Of a stretch of 64,000 nucleotides of DNA, positions 1 to 9,930 are shown piece after piece (position 1 is the first letter of the stretch; the number at the start of each line of letters is the position of its first letter). The notes beneath the pieces were generated by a model that was not told the DNA's origin, made no database searches, and was given only the letters and a program-made list of their open reading frames with translations. The stretch lies in contig JAOWCC010001603.1 of assembly GCA_030867875.1 (NCBI GenBank), positions 124,001-188,000 on the forward strand, in the 5' to 3' direction. This DNA is from Actinernus sp. WN-2022. Its lineage: Eukaryota > Cnidaria > Anthozoa > Actiniaria > Actinernidae. A program made the position numbers and the translations under genes.

Positions 1-2
1 AA

Positions 3-28
3 TGGTCCAATCTGGATTTTTTGGACCA
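3..28. repeat. 7-bp inverted repeat (hairpin potential) in L monomers, reference copy
   Basis: TGGTCCA at 3-9 and TGGACCA at 22-28 are perfect reverse complements separated by 12 bases. The right arm overlaps the CENP-B-box-like motif. The right arm is missing from S and T monomers and interrupted in L* monomers, so only plain L monomers keep the dyad. ACTAGACC variants break one base of the right arm. Confidence 0.7.
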
Positions 29-36
29 GACCGGGT
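20..36 (+). promoter_or_regulatory. CENP-B-box-like motif in L monomers (reference copy)
   Basis: The 17 bases TTTGGACCAGACCGGGT align to the CENP-B box consensus NTTCGNNNNANNCGGGN with 7 of 9 fixed positions matching. The mismatches are G for C at motif position 4 and G for A at position 10; the CGGG half is complete. Most L monomers have the same motif, and those with ACTAGACC or CGGGCAGG differ at unconstrained positions. S, T and L* monomers lack the full motif: S and T have lost the segment, and L* keeps only the AGACCGGGT side beside its insert. CENP-B-like pogo-derived proteins exist in several eukaryotic lineages, but binding here is untested and a 7/9 match can arise by chance. Confidence 0.35.
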
Positions 37-178
37 AGGCAAAAAATCTGAGATTTCTGACAAAAACTAAAAACCACTCAATATGTTTCAAAATGATCTC
101 AAACAATCTCCTCCTAGCTTCAGAACATCAATGGATTAAGTTGGAGAAAGAATTAAAGAAAATATCAACATCTTCAAA

Positions 179-319
179 AATGGTCCAATCTGGATTTCTG
201 ACAAAAACTAAAGACCACTCAATATGCTTCAACATGATCTGAAACAATCTCCTGCTAGCTTCAGAACATCAATGGATTAAGTTGGAGAAAGAATTAAAGA
301 AAATATCAACATCTTCAAA
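179..319 (+). repeat. Short satellite monomer S (141 bp), reference copy
   Basis: S equals L minus 37 bp. The ends of the missing segment are two GATTT copies at L positions 15-19 and 52-56, and one copy is kept, so the deletion arose between short direct repeats. S also carries a linked set of substitutions: CTAAAGACC for CTAAAAACC, ATATGCTTC for ATATGTTTC, AACATG for AAAATG and GATCTGAAAC for GATCTCAAAC. The shared haplotype suggests that one S ancestor was amplified. Since 141 is a multiple of three, a reading frame is kept through S, which explains several short open frames that are not genes. One 20.46-kb super-unit holds 41 S copies. Confidence 0.95.
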
Positions 320-1669
320 AATGGTCCAATCTGGATTTTTTGGACCAGACCGGGTAGGCCAAAAATCTGAGATTTCTGACAAAAACTAAAAACCACTCAA
401 TATGTTTCAAAATGATCTCAAACAATCTCCTGCTAGCTTCAGAACATCAATGGATTAAGTTGGAGAAAGAATTAAAGAAAATATCAACATCTTCAAAAAT
501 GGTCCAATCTGGATTTCTGACAAAAACTAAAGACCACTCAATATGCTTCAACATGATCTGAAACAATCTCCTGCTAGCTTCAGAACATCAATGGATTAAG
601 TTGGAGAAAGAATTAAAGAAAATATCAACATCTTCAAAAATGGTCCAATCTGGATTTTTTGGACCAGACCGGGTAGGCCAAAAATCTGAGATTTCTGACA
701 AAAACTAAAAACCACTCAATATGTTTCAAAATGATCTCAAACAATCTCCTGCTAGCTTCAGAACATCAATGGATTAAGTTGGAGAAAGAATTAAAGAAAA
801 TATCAACATCTTCAAAAATGGTCCAATCTGGATTTTTTGGACTAGACCGGGTAGGCAAAAAATCTGAGATTTCTGACAAAAACTAAAAACCACTCAATAT
901 GTTTCAAAATGATCTCAAACAATCTCCTGCTAGCTTCAGAACATCAATGGATTAAGTTGGAGAAAGAATTAAAGAAAATATCAACATCTTCAAAAATGGT
1001 CCAATCTGGATTTCTGACAAAAACTAAAGACCACTCAATATGTTTCAAAATGATCTCAAACAATCTCCTGCTAGCTTCAGAACATCAATGGATTAAGTTG
1101 GAGAAAGAATTAAAGAAAATATCAACATCTTCAAAAATGGTCCAATCTGGATTTTTTGGACTAGACCGGGTAGGCAAAAAATCTGAGATTTCTGACAAAA
1201 ACTAAAAACCACTCAATATGTTTCAAAATGATCTCAAACAATCTCCTGCTAGCTTCAGAACATCAATGGATTAAGTTGGAGAAAGAATTAAAGAAAATAT
1301 TAACATCTTCAAAAATGGTCCAATCTGGATTTTTTGGACCAGACCGGGTAGGCAAAAAATCTGAGATTTCTGACAAAAACTAAAAACCACTCAATATGTT
1401 TCAAAATAATCTCAAACAATCTCCTGCTAGCTTCAGAACATCAATGGATTAAGTTGGAGAAAGAATTAAAGAAAATATCAACATCTTCAAAAATGGTCCA
1501 ATCTGGATTTTTTGGACCAGACCGGGTAGGCAAAAAATCTGAGATTTCTGACAAAAACTAAAAACCACTCAATATGTTTCAAAATGATCTCAAACAATCT
1601 CCTGCTAGCTTCAGAACATCAATGGATTAAGTTGGAGAAAGAATTAAAGAAAATATCAACATCTTCAAA

Positions 1670-3080
1670 AATGGTCCAATCTGGATTTTTTGGACCAGAC
1701 CGGGTAGGCAAAAAATCTGAGATTTCTGACAAAAACTAAAAACCACTCAATATGTTTCAAAATGATCTCAAACAATCTCCTGCTAGCGTCAGAACATCAA
1801 TGGATTAAGTTGGAGAAAGAATTAAAGAAAATATCAACATCTTCAAAATTGGTCCAATCTGGATTTCTGACAAAAACTAAAGACCACTCAATATGCTTCA
1901 ACATGATCTGAAACAATCTCCTGCTAGCTTCAGAACATCAATGGATTAAGTTGGAGAAAGAATTAAAGAAAATATCAACATCTTCAAAAATGGTCCAATC
2001 TGGATTTTTTGGACCAGACCGGGTAGGCAAAAAATCTGAGATTTCTGACAAAAACTAAAAACCACTCAATATGTTTCAAAATAATCTCAAACAATCTCCT
2101 GCTAGCTTCAGAACATCAATGGATTAAGTTGGAGAAAGAATTAAAGAAAATATCAACATCTTCAAAAATGGTCCAATCTGGATTTCTGACAAAAACTAAA
2201 GACCACTCAATATGTTTCAAAATGATCTCAAACAATCTCCTGCTAGCTTCAGAACATCAATGGATTAAGTTGGAGAAAGAATTAAAGAAAATATCAACAT
2301 CTTCAAAAATGGTCCAATCTGGATTTTTTGGACCAGACCGGGTAGGCAAAAAATCTGAGATTTCTGACAAAAACTAAAAACCACTCAATATGTTTCAAAA
2401 TGATCTCAAACAATCTCCTGCTAGCTTCAGAACATCAATGGATTAAGTTGGAGAAAGAATTAAAGAAAATATTAACATCTTCAAAAATGGTCCAATCTGG
2501 ATTTTTTGGACCAGACCGGGTAGGCAAAAAATCTGAGATTTCTGACAAAAACTAAAAACCACTCAATATGTTTCAAAATAATCTCAAACAATCTCCTGCT
2601 AGCTTCAGAACATCAATGGATTAAGTTGGAGAAAGAATTAAGGAAAATATCAACATCTTCAAAAATGGTCCAATCTGGATTTTTTGGACCAGACCGGGTA
2701 GGCAAAAAATCTGAGATTTCTGACAAAAACTAAAAACCACTCAATATGTTTCAAAATGATCTCAAACAATCTCCTGCTAGCGTCAGAACATCAATGGATT
2801 AAGTTGGAGAAAGAATTAAAGAAAATATCAACATCTTCAAAATTGGTCCAATCTGGATTTCTGACAAAAACTAAAGACCACTCAATATGCTTCAACATGA
2901 TCTGAAACAATCTCCTGCTAGCTTCAGAACATCAATGGATTAAGTTGGAGAAAGAATTAAAGAAAATATCAACATCTTCAAAAATGGTCCAATCTGGATT
3001 TTTTGGACCAGACCGGGTAGGCAAAAAATCTGAGATTTCTGACAAAAACTAAAAACCACTCAATATGTTTCAAAATAATC
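1670..3080. repeat. 994-bp local duplication tagged by GCTAGCGTC
   Basis: The rare tag TGCTAGCGTC occurs at 1781 and 2775, 994 bp apart (four L plus two S). Both are followed by an S with ATTGGTCC and an L with AATAATCTC. The pair recurs in units B (22242, 23236) and C, so it predates super-unit amplification. Confidence 0.75.
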
Positions 3081-4650
3081 TCAAACAATCTCCTGCTAGC
3101 TTCAGAACATCAATGGATTAAGTTGGAGAAAGAATTAAAGAAAATATCAACATCTTCAAAAATGGTCCAATCTGGATTTTTTGGACCAGACCGGGCAGGC
3201 AAAAAATCTGAGATTTCTGACAAAAACTAAAAACCACTCAATATGTTTCAAAATGATCTCAAACAATCTCCTGCTAGCTTCAGAACATCAATGGATTAAG
3301 TTGGAGAAAGAATTAAAGAAAATATCAACATCTTCAAAAATGGTCCAATCTGGATTTCTGACAAAAACAAAAGACCACTCAATATGCTTCAACATGATCT
3401 GAAACAATCTCCTGCTAGCTTCAGAACATCAATGGATTAAGTTGGAGAAAGAATTAAAGAAAATATCAACATCTTCAAAAATGGTCCAATCTGGATTTCT
3501 GACAAAAACTAAAGACCACTCAATATGCTTCAACATGATCTGAAACAATCTCCTGCTAGCTTCAGAACATCAATGGATTAAGTTGGAGAAAGAATTAAAG
3601 AAAATATCAACATCTTCAAAAATGGTCCAATCTGGATTTCTGACAAAAACTAAAGACCACTCAATATGCTTCAACATGATCTCAAACAATCTCCTGCTAG
3701 CTTCAGAACATCAATGGATTAAGTTGGAGAAAGAATTAAAGAAAATATCAACATCTTCAAAAATGGTCCAATTTGGATTTTTTGGACCAGACCGGGTAGG
3801 CCAAAAATATGAGATTTCTGACAAAAACTAAAAACCACTCAATATGTTTCAAAATGATCTCAAACAATCTCCTGCTAGCTTCAGAACATCAATGGATTAA
3901 GTTGGAGAAAGAATTAAAGAAAATATCAACATCTTCAAAATTGGTCCAATCTGGATTTCTGACAAAAACTAAAGACCACTCAATATGCTTCAACATGATC
4001 TGAAACAATCTCCTGCTAGCTTCAGAACATCAATGGATTAAGTTGGAGAAAGAATTAAAGAAAATATCAACATCTTCAAAAATGGTCCAATCTGGATTTT
4101 TTGGACCAGACCGGGTAGGCAAAAAATCTGAGATTTCTGACAAAAACTAAAAACCACTCAATATGTTTCAAAATAATCTCAAACAATCTCCTGCTAGCTT
4201 CAGAACATCAATGGATTAAGTTGCAGAAAGAATTAAAGAAAATATCAACATCTTCAAAAATGGTCCAATCTGGATTTTTTGGACCAGACCGGGTAGGCAA
4301 AAAATCTGAGATTTCTGACAAAAACTAAAAACCATTCAATATGTTTCAAAATGATCTCAAACAATCTCCTGCTGGCTTCAGAACATCAATGGATTAAGTT
4401 GGAGAAAGAATTAAAGAAAATATCAACATCTTCAAAAATGGTCCAATCTGGATTTTTTGGACCAGACCGGGTAGGCAAAAAATCTGAGATTTCTGACAAA
4501 AACTAAAAACCACTCAATATGTTTCAAAATGATCTCAAACAATCTCCTGCTAGCTTCAGAACATCAATGGATTAAGTTGGAGAAAGAATTAAAGAAAATA
4601 TCAACATCTTCTAAAATGGTCCAATCTGGATTTTTTAGCCAGTGTCTATC

Positions 4651-4734
4651 CTTCATAACACATACCTGAATATCCGCTTCCTTTCTCAACAGCTTCATAA
4701 CACGTACCTGAATATCTTCCTCTCTCCACACATC
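4651..4734 (-). repeat. 42-bp tandem duplication that doubles the 5' splice site (within A1)
   Basis: CTTCATAACACATACCTGAA at 4651 and CTTCATAACACGTACCTGAA at 4693 start two imperfect 42-bp copies. On the minus strand each contains GATATTCAG followed by GTACGT or GTATGT and then GTTATGAAG. The duplication adds 14 codons in frame and is present in all 16 inserts, so it predates amplification. Confidence 0.85.
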
Positions 4735-4809
4735 AGAAGCAGTGTTTATCTTGTTTAGATGAGTTACGTTGTCTGGTCCCAGGAACTCCATGGCCAGTAG
4801 GTACATATC
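4708..4809 (-). other. Candidate 102-bp exon with intact AG and GT borders (within A1)
   Basis: On the minus strand the borders are ...CTCGACAG|GATATG and GATATTCAG|GTACGT. The 102 bases are 34 full codons without a stop, so the exon would be symmetric (phase 0-0) and could be included in or skipped from a transcript without a frame change. A TTCTAAAC branch-point candidate lies about 20-27 bases upstream of the acceptor. The pyrimidine tract before the AG is weak. Borders are predicted by eye from consensus only. Confidence 0.45.
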
Positions 4810-4816
4810 CTGTCGA

Positions 4817-4828
4817 GATATCGATATC
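4817..4828. repeat. 12-bp perfect palindrome inside the insert (A1)
   Basis: GATATCGATATC is its own reverse complement. It lies in the intron-like part just upstream of the exon on the minus strand and recurs in every full-length insert. No function can be assigned. Confidence 0.6.
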
Positions 4829-5943
4829 GTTTAGAAGTTTATTCTGCATTTAAGGTACCGAGCATTATGATAATTAGTAGAGACCGGGTAGGCAAAATAT
4901 CTTGGATTCCTGACAAAAATTAAAACCCACACAATATGCTTCAAAATGATCTCAAACAATCTCCTGCTAGCTTCAGAACATCAATGGATTAAGTTGGAGA
5001 AAGAATTAAAGAAAATATCAACATCTTCAAAAATGGTCCAATCTGGATTTTTTGGACCAGACCGGGTAGGCAAAAAATCTGAGATTTCTGACAAAAACTA
5101 AAAACCACTCAATATGTTTCAAAATAATCTCAAACAATCTCCTGCTAGCTTCAGAACATCAATGGATTAAGTTGCAGAAAGAATTAAAGAAAATATCAAC
5201 ATCTTCAAAAATGGTCCAATCTGGATTTTTTGGACCAGACCGGGTAGGCAAAAAATCTGAGATTTCTGACAAAAACTAAAAACCATTCAATATGTTTCAA
5301 AATGATCTCAAACAATCTCCTGCTGGCTTCAGAACATCAATGGATTAAGTTGGAGAAAGAATTAAAGAAAATATCAACATCTTCAAAAATGGTCCAATCT
5401 GGATTTTTTGGACCAGACCGGGTAGGCAAAAAATCTGAGATTTCTGACAAAAACTAAAAACCACTCAATATGTTTCAAAATAATCTCAAACAATCTCCTG
5501 CTAGCTTCAGAACATCAATGGATTAAGTTGCAGAAAGAATTAAAGAAAATATCAACATCTTCAAAAATGGTCCAATCTGGATTTTTTGGACCAGACCGGG
5601 TAGGCAAAAAATCTGAGATTTCTGACAAAAACTAAAAACCATTCAATATGTTTCAAAATGATCTCAAACAATCTCCTGCTAGCTTCAGAACATCAATGGA
5701 TTAAGTTGCAGAAAGAATTAAAGAAAATATCAACATCTTCAAAAATGGTCCAATCTGGATTTTTTGGACCAGACCGGGTAGGCAAAAAATCTGAGATTTC
5801 TGACAAAAACTAAAAACCACTCAATATGTTTCAAAATAATCTCAAACAATCTCCTGCTAGCTTCAGAACATCAATGGATTAAGTTGCAGAAAGAATTAAA
5901 GAAAATATCAACATCTTCTAAAATGGTCCAATCTGGATTTTTT

Positions 5944-6187
5944 AGCCAGTGTCTATCCTTCATAACACATACCTGAATATCCGCTTCCTTTCTCAACAGC
6001 TTCATAACACGTACCTGAATATCTTCCTCTCTCCACACATCAGAAGCAGTGTTTATCTTGTTTAGATGAGTTACGTTGTCTGGTCCCAGGAACTCCATGG
6101 CCAGTAGGTACATATCCTGTCGAGATATCGATATCGTTTAGAAGTTTATTCTGCATTTAAGGTACCGAGCATTATGATAATTAGTAG
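5944..6187 (-). pseudogene. Exon-like insert, copy A2
   Basis: This copy is full length and matches A1, with exon at 6116-6015. The host monomer has TTGCAG instead of TTGGAG, which changes one residue of the read-through frame near its end (F-C-N for F-S-N). It lies 1307 bp after A1. Confidence 0.6.
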
Positions 6188-7250
6188 AGACCGGGTAGGC
6201 AAAATATCTTGGATTCCTGACAAAAATTAAAACCCACACAATATGCTTCAAAATGATCTCAAACAATCTCCTGCTAGCTTCAGAACATCAATGGATTAAG
6301 TTGGAGAAAGAATTAAAGAAAATATCAACATCTTCAAAAATGGTCCAATCTGGATTTTTTGGACCAGACCGGGTAGGCAAAAAATCTGAGATTTCTGACA
6401 AAAACTAAAAACCACTCAATATGTTTCAAAATAATCTCAAACAATCTCCTGCTAGCTTCAGAACATCAATGGATTAAGTTGCAGAAAGAATTAAAGAAAA
6501 TATCAACATCTTCAAAAATGGTCCAATCTGGATTTTTTGGACCAGACCGGGTAGGCAAAAAATCTGAGATTTCTGACAAAAACTAAAAACCATTCAATAT
6601 GTTTCAAAATGATCTCAAACAATCTCCTGCTGGCTTCAGAACATCAATGGATTAAGTTGGAGAAAGAATTAAAGAAAATATCAACATCTTCAAAAATGGT
6701 CCAATCTGGATTTTTTGGACCAGACCGGGTAGGCAAAAAATCTGAGATTTCTGACAAAAACTAAAAACCACTCAATATGTTTCAAAATAATCTCAAACAA
6801 TCTCCTGCTAGCTTCAGAACATCAATGGATTAAGTTGCAGAAAGAATTAAAGAAAATATCAACATCTTCAAAAATGGTCCAATCTGGATTTTTTGGACCA
6901 GACCGGGTAGGCAAAAAATCTGAGATTTCTGACAAAAACTAAACACCATTCAATATGTTTCAAAATGATCTCAAACAATCTCCTGCTGGCTTCAGAACAT
7001 CAATGGATTAAGTTGGAGAAAGAATTAAAGAAAATATCAACATCTTCAAAAATGGTCCAATCTGGATTTTTTGGACCAGACCGGGTAGGCAAAAAATCTG
7101 AGATTTCTGACAAAAACTAAAAACCACTCAATATGTTTCAAAATGATCTCAAACAATCTCCTGCTAGCTTCAGAACATCAATGGATTAAGTTGGAGAAAG
7201 AATTAAAGAAAATATCAACATCTTCTAAAATGGTCCAATCTGGATTTTTT

Positions 7251-7494
7251 AGCCAGTGTCTATCCTTCATAACACATACCTGAATATCCGCTTCCTTTCT
7301 CAACAGCTTCATAACACGTACCTGAATATCTTCCTCTCTCCACACATCAGAAGCAGTGTTTATCTTGTTTAGATGAGTTACGTTGTCTGGTCCCAGGAAC
7401 TCCATGGCCAGTAGGTACATATCCTGTCGAGATATCGATATCGTTTAGAAGTTTATTCTGCATTTAAGGTACCGAGCATTATGATAATTAGTAG
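7251..7494 (-). pseudogene. Exon-like insert, copy A3
   Basis: Full-length copy with the exon at 7423-7322 and both donor sites kept. It sits in a TTGGAG monomer, 1307 bp after A2. The monomer preceding its host is preceded by the rare AAACACCATT variant (6941). Confidence 0.6.
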
Positions 7495-8557
7495 AGACCG
7501 GGTAGGCAAAATATCTTGGATTCCTGACAAAAATTAAAACCCACACAATATGCTTCAAAATGATCTCAAACAATCTCCTGCTAGCTTCAGAACATCAATG
7601 GATTAAGTTGGAGAAAGAATTAAAGAAAATATCAACATCTTCAAAAATGGTCCAATCTGGATTTTTTGGACCAGACCGGGTAGGCAAAAAATCTGAGATT
7701 TCTGACAAAAACTAAAAACCACTCAATATGTTTCAAAATGATCTCAAACAATCTCCTCCTAGCTTCAGAACATCAATGGATTAAGTTGGAGAAAGAATTA
7801 AAGAAAATATCAACATCTTCAAAAATGGTCCAATCTGGATTTTTTGGACCAGACCGGGTAGGCAAAAAATCTGAGATTTCTGACAAAAACTAAAAACCAC
7901 TCAATATGTTTCAAAATGATCTCAAACAATCTCCTCCTAGCTTCAGAACATCAATGGATTAAGTTGGAGAAAGAATTAAAGAAAATATCAACATCTTCAA
8001 AAATGGTCCAATCTGGATTTTTTGGACCAGACCGGGTAGGCAAAAAATCTGAGATTTCTGACAAAAACTAAAAACCACTCAATATGTTTCAAAATAATCT
8101 CAAACAATCTCCTGCTAGCTTCAGAACATCAATGGATTAAGTTGCAGAAAGAATTAAAGAAAATATCAACATCTTCAAAAATGGTCCAATCTGGATTTTT
8201 TGGACCAGACCGGGTAGGCAAAAAATCTGAGATTTCTGACAAAAACTAAAAACCATTCAATATGTTTCAAAATGATCTCAAACAATCTCCTGCTGGCTTC
8301 AGAACATCAATGGATTAAGTTGGAGAAAGAATTAAAGAAAATATCAACATCTTCAAAAATGGTCCAATCTGGATTTTTTGGACCAGACCGGGTAGGCAAA
8401 AAATCTGAGATTTCTGACAAAAACTAAAAACCACTCAATATGTTTCAAAATGATCTCAAACAATCTCCTGCTAGCTTCAGAACATCAATGGATTAAGTTG
8501 GAGAAAGAATTAAAGAAAATATCAACATCTTCTAAAATGGTCCAATCTGGATTTTTT

Positions 8558-8801
8558 AGCCAGTGTCTATCCTTCATAACACATACCTGAATATCCGCTT
8601 CCTTTCTCAACAGCTTCATAACACGTACCTGAATATCTTCCTCTCTCCACACATCAGAAGCAGTGTTTATCTTGTTTAGATGAGTTACGTTGTCTGGTCC
8701 CAGGAACTCCATGGCCAGTAGGTACATATCCTGTCGAGATATCGATATCGTTTAGAAGTTTATTCTGCATTTAAGGTACCGAGCATTATGATAATTAGTA
8801 G
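8558..8801 (-). pseudogene. Exon-like insert, copy A4
   Basis: Full-length copy with the exon at 8730-8629, 1307 bp after A3. The two monomers following A3 carry the CTCCTCCTAGC tag, which differs from the neighbouring blocks. Confidence 0.6.
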
Positions 8802-9686
8802 AGACCGGGTAGGCAAAATATCTTGGATTCCTGACAAAAATTAAAACCCACACAATATGCTTCAAAATGATCTCAAACAATCTCCTGCTAGCTTCAGAAC
8901 ATCAATGGATTAAGTTGGAGAAAGAATTAAAGAAAATATCAACATCTTCAAAAATGGTCCAATCTGGATTTTTTGGACCAGACCGGGTAGGCAAAAAATC
9001 TGAGATTTCTGACAAAAACTAAAAACCACTCAATATGTTTCAAAATAATCTCAAACAATCTCCTGCTAGCTTCAGAACATCAATGGATTAAGTTGCAGAA
9101 AGAATTAAAGAAAATATCAACATCTTCAAAAATGGTCCAATCTGGATTTTTTGGACCAGACCGGGTAGGCAAAAAATCTGAGATTTCTGACAAAAACTAA
9201 AAACCATTCAATATGTTTCAAAATGATCTCAAACAATCTCCTGCTGGCTTCAGAACATCAATGGATTAAGTTGGAGAAAGAATTAAAGAAAATATCAACA
9301 TCTTCAAAAATGGTCCAATCTGGATTTTTTGGACCAGACCGGGTAGGCAAAAAATCTGAGATTTCTGACAAAAACTAAAAACCATTCAATATGTTTCAAA
9401 ATGATCTCAAACAATCTCCTGCTGGCTTCAGAACATCAATGGATTAAGTTGGAGAAAGAATTAAAGAAAATATCAACATCTTCAAAAATGGTCCAATCTG
9501 GATTTTTTGGACCAGACCGGGTAGGCAAAAAATCTGAGATTTCTGACAAAAACTAAAAACCACTCAATATGTTTCAAAATGATCTCAAACAATCTCCTGC
9601 TAGCTTCAGAACATCAATGGATTAAGTTGGAGAAAGAATTAAAGAAAATATCAACATCTTCTAAAATGGTCCAATCTGGATTTTTT

Positions 9687-9930
9687 AGCCAGTGTCTATC
9701 CTTCATAACACATACCTGAATATCCGCTTCCTTTCTCAACAGCTTCATAACACGTACCTGAATATCTTCCTCTCTCCACACATCAGAAGCAGTGTTTATC
9801 TTGTTTAGATGAGTTACGTTGTCTGGTCCCAGGAACTCCATGGCCAGTAGGTACATATCCTGTCGAGATATCGATATCGTTTAGAAGTTTATTCTGCATT
9901 TAAGGTACCGAGCATTATGATAATTAGTAG
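9687..9930 (-). pseudogene. Exon-like insert, copy A5
   Basis: Full-length copy with the exon at 9859-9758. It is 1129 bp after A4, one monomer less than the other spacings. It is the last insert before S monomers resume at 10616. Confidence 0.6.

Larger units (their letters stand above)
1..178 (+). repeat. Long satellite monomer L (178 bp), reference copy
   Basis: This is the first complete long monomer; the next AATGGTCC starts at 179. It has 60 G/C in 178 bases (34%). Monomer positions 3-9 and 22-28 form a 7-bp inverted repeat, positions 20-36 hold a CENP-B-box-like motif, and the segment from about 15 to 51 is what S and T monomers lack. Sub-variants are recognised by single bases: CTCCTCCTAGC versus CTCCTGCTAGC, TAGGCC versus TAGGCA, ACTAGACC versus ACCAGACC, AATAATCTC versus AATGATCTC, TTGCAG versus TTGGAG, and CTGGCTTC versus CTAGCTTC. 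These tags allow blocks to be tracked between super-units. A length near 180 bp suits one nucleosome plus linker, which is common for satellites; that is inference here. Confidence 0.95.
1..1669. repeat. Right end of a preceding super-unit, internally shortened
   Basis: Bases 1 to about 816 match 16285-17100 (offset 16284) with order L S L S L and the same variant tags. Bases 817 to about 1669 match 18021-18873 (offset 17204). Relative to unit A this edge unit lacks 920 bp (17101-18020, two L and four S) and 3257 bp (18874-22130), the latter including a composite monomer. The breakpoints fall in monomer-homologous sequence, which fits unequal exchange between monomers in register. Confidence 0.85.
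1..4080. repeat. Mixed L/S domain at the left edge
   Basis: L and S monomers alternate irregularly. Monomer starts are L at 1, 320, 639, 817, 1136, 1314, 1492, 1670, 1989, 2308, 2486, 2664, 2983, 3161 and 3762, and S at 179, 498, 848+1000 (1848), 995, 2167, 2842, 3339, 3480, 3621 and 3940. Three S copies stand in a row at 3339-3761. The S copies at 995 and 2167 are hybrids whose right half has the L haplotype. No gene is present. Confidence 0.93.
4637..4880 (-). pseudogene. Captured exon-like gene fragment in satellite, copy A1 (reference)
   Basis: This 244-bp segment replaces GGACC of an L monomer and has no similarity to the monomer. Read on the minus strand it begins with intron-like sequence containing TTCTAAAC (4836-4829), a possible branch point, then ends in CTCGACAG before an exon-like stretch at 4809-4708. 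That stretch is 102 bp, 34 open codons beginning D-M-Y-L-L-A-M-E-F-L, with G-P-D-N-V-T-H-L in the middle and ending R-E-E-D-I-Q. It is followed by CAG|GTACGT, a good 5' splice site, and 42 bp later by CAG|GTATGT in a duplicated segment. The open frame runs on through both donors into antisense monomer sequence and stops at 4564, 80 codons from the first ATG. I do not recognise the protein. It looks like one phase-0 exon of a host gene with its splice sites. An alternative is a chance open frame; transcription is unknown. Confidence 0.6.

Noticed and set aside
909..1205. Plus-strand open frames of 64-98 codons as protein genes
   Set aside because: They are parts of the monomer repeated throughout. 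They end where the 178-bp length shifts the frame or at the monomer stop, start at arbitrary ATGs, and have no promoter or signal of their own.
4564..4806. The 80-codon minus-strand frame as a complete small gene
   Set aside because: The first 33 codons are exon-like, but the rest crosses two good donor sites and then runs into antisense monomer sequence. A captured exon fragment explains it better than a full gene.
4838..4843. AATAAA on the minus strand as a polyadenylation signal
   Set aside because: It lies in intron-like sequence upstream of the candidate exon, in AT-rich DNA where the hexamer is expected by chance.
4637..4880. The insert as a complete transposable element
   Set aside because: I see no terminal inverted repeats, target-site duplication, poly-A tail or transposase-like residues. 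The insert simply replaces GGACC of the monomer.
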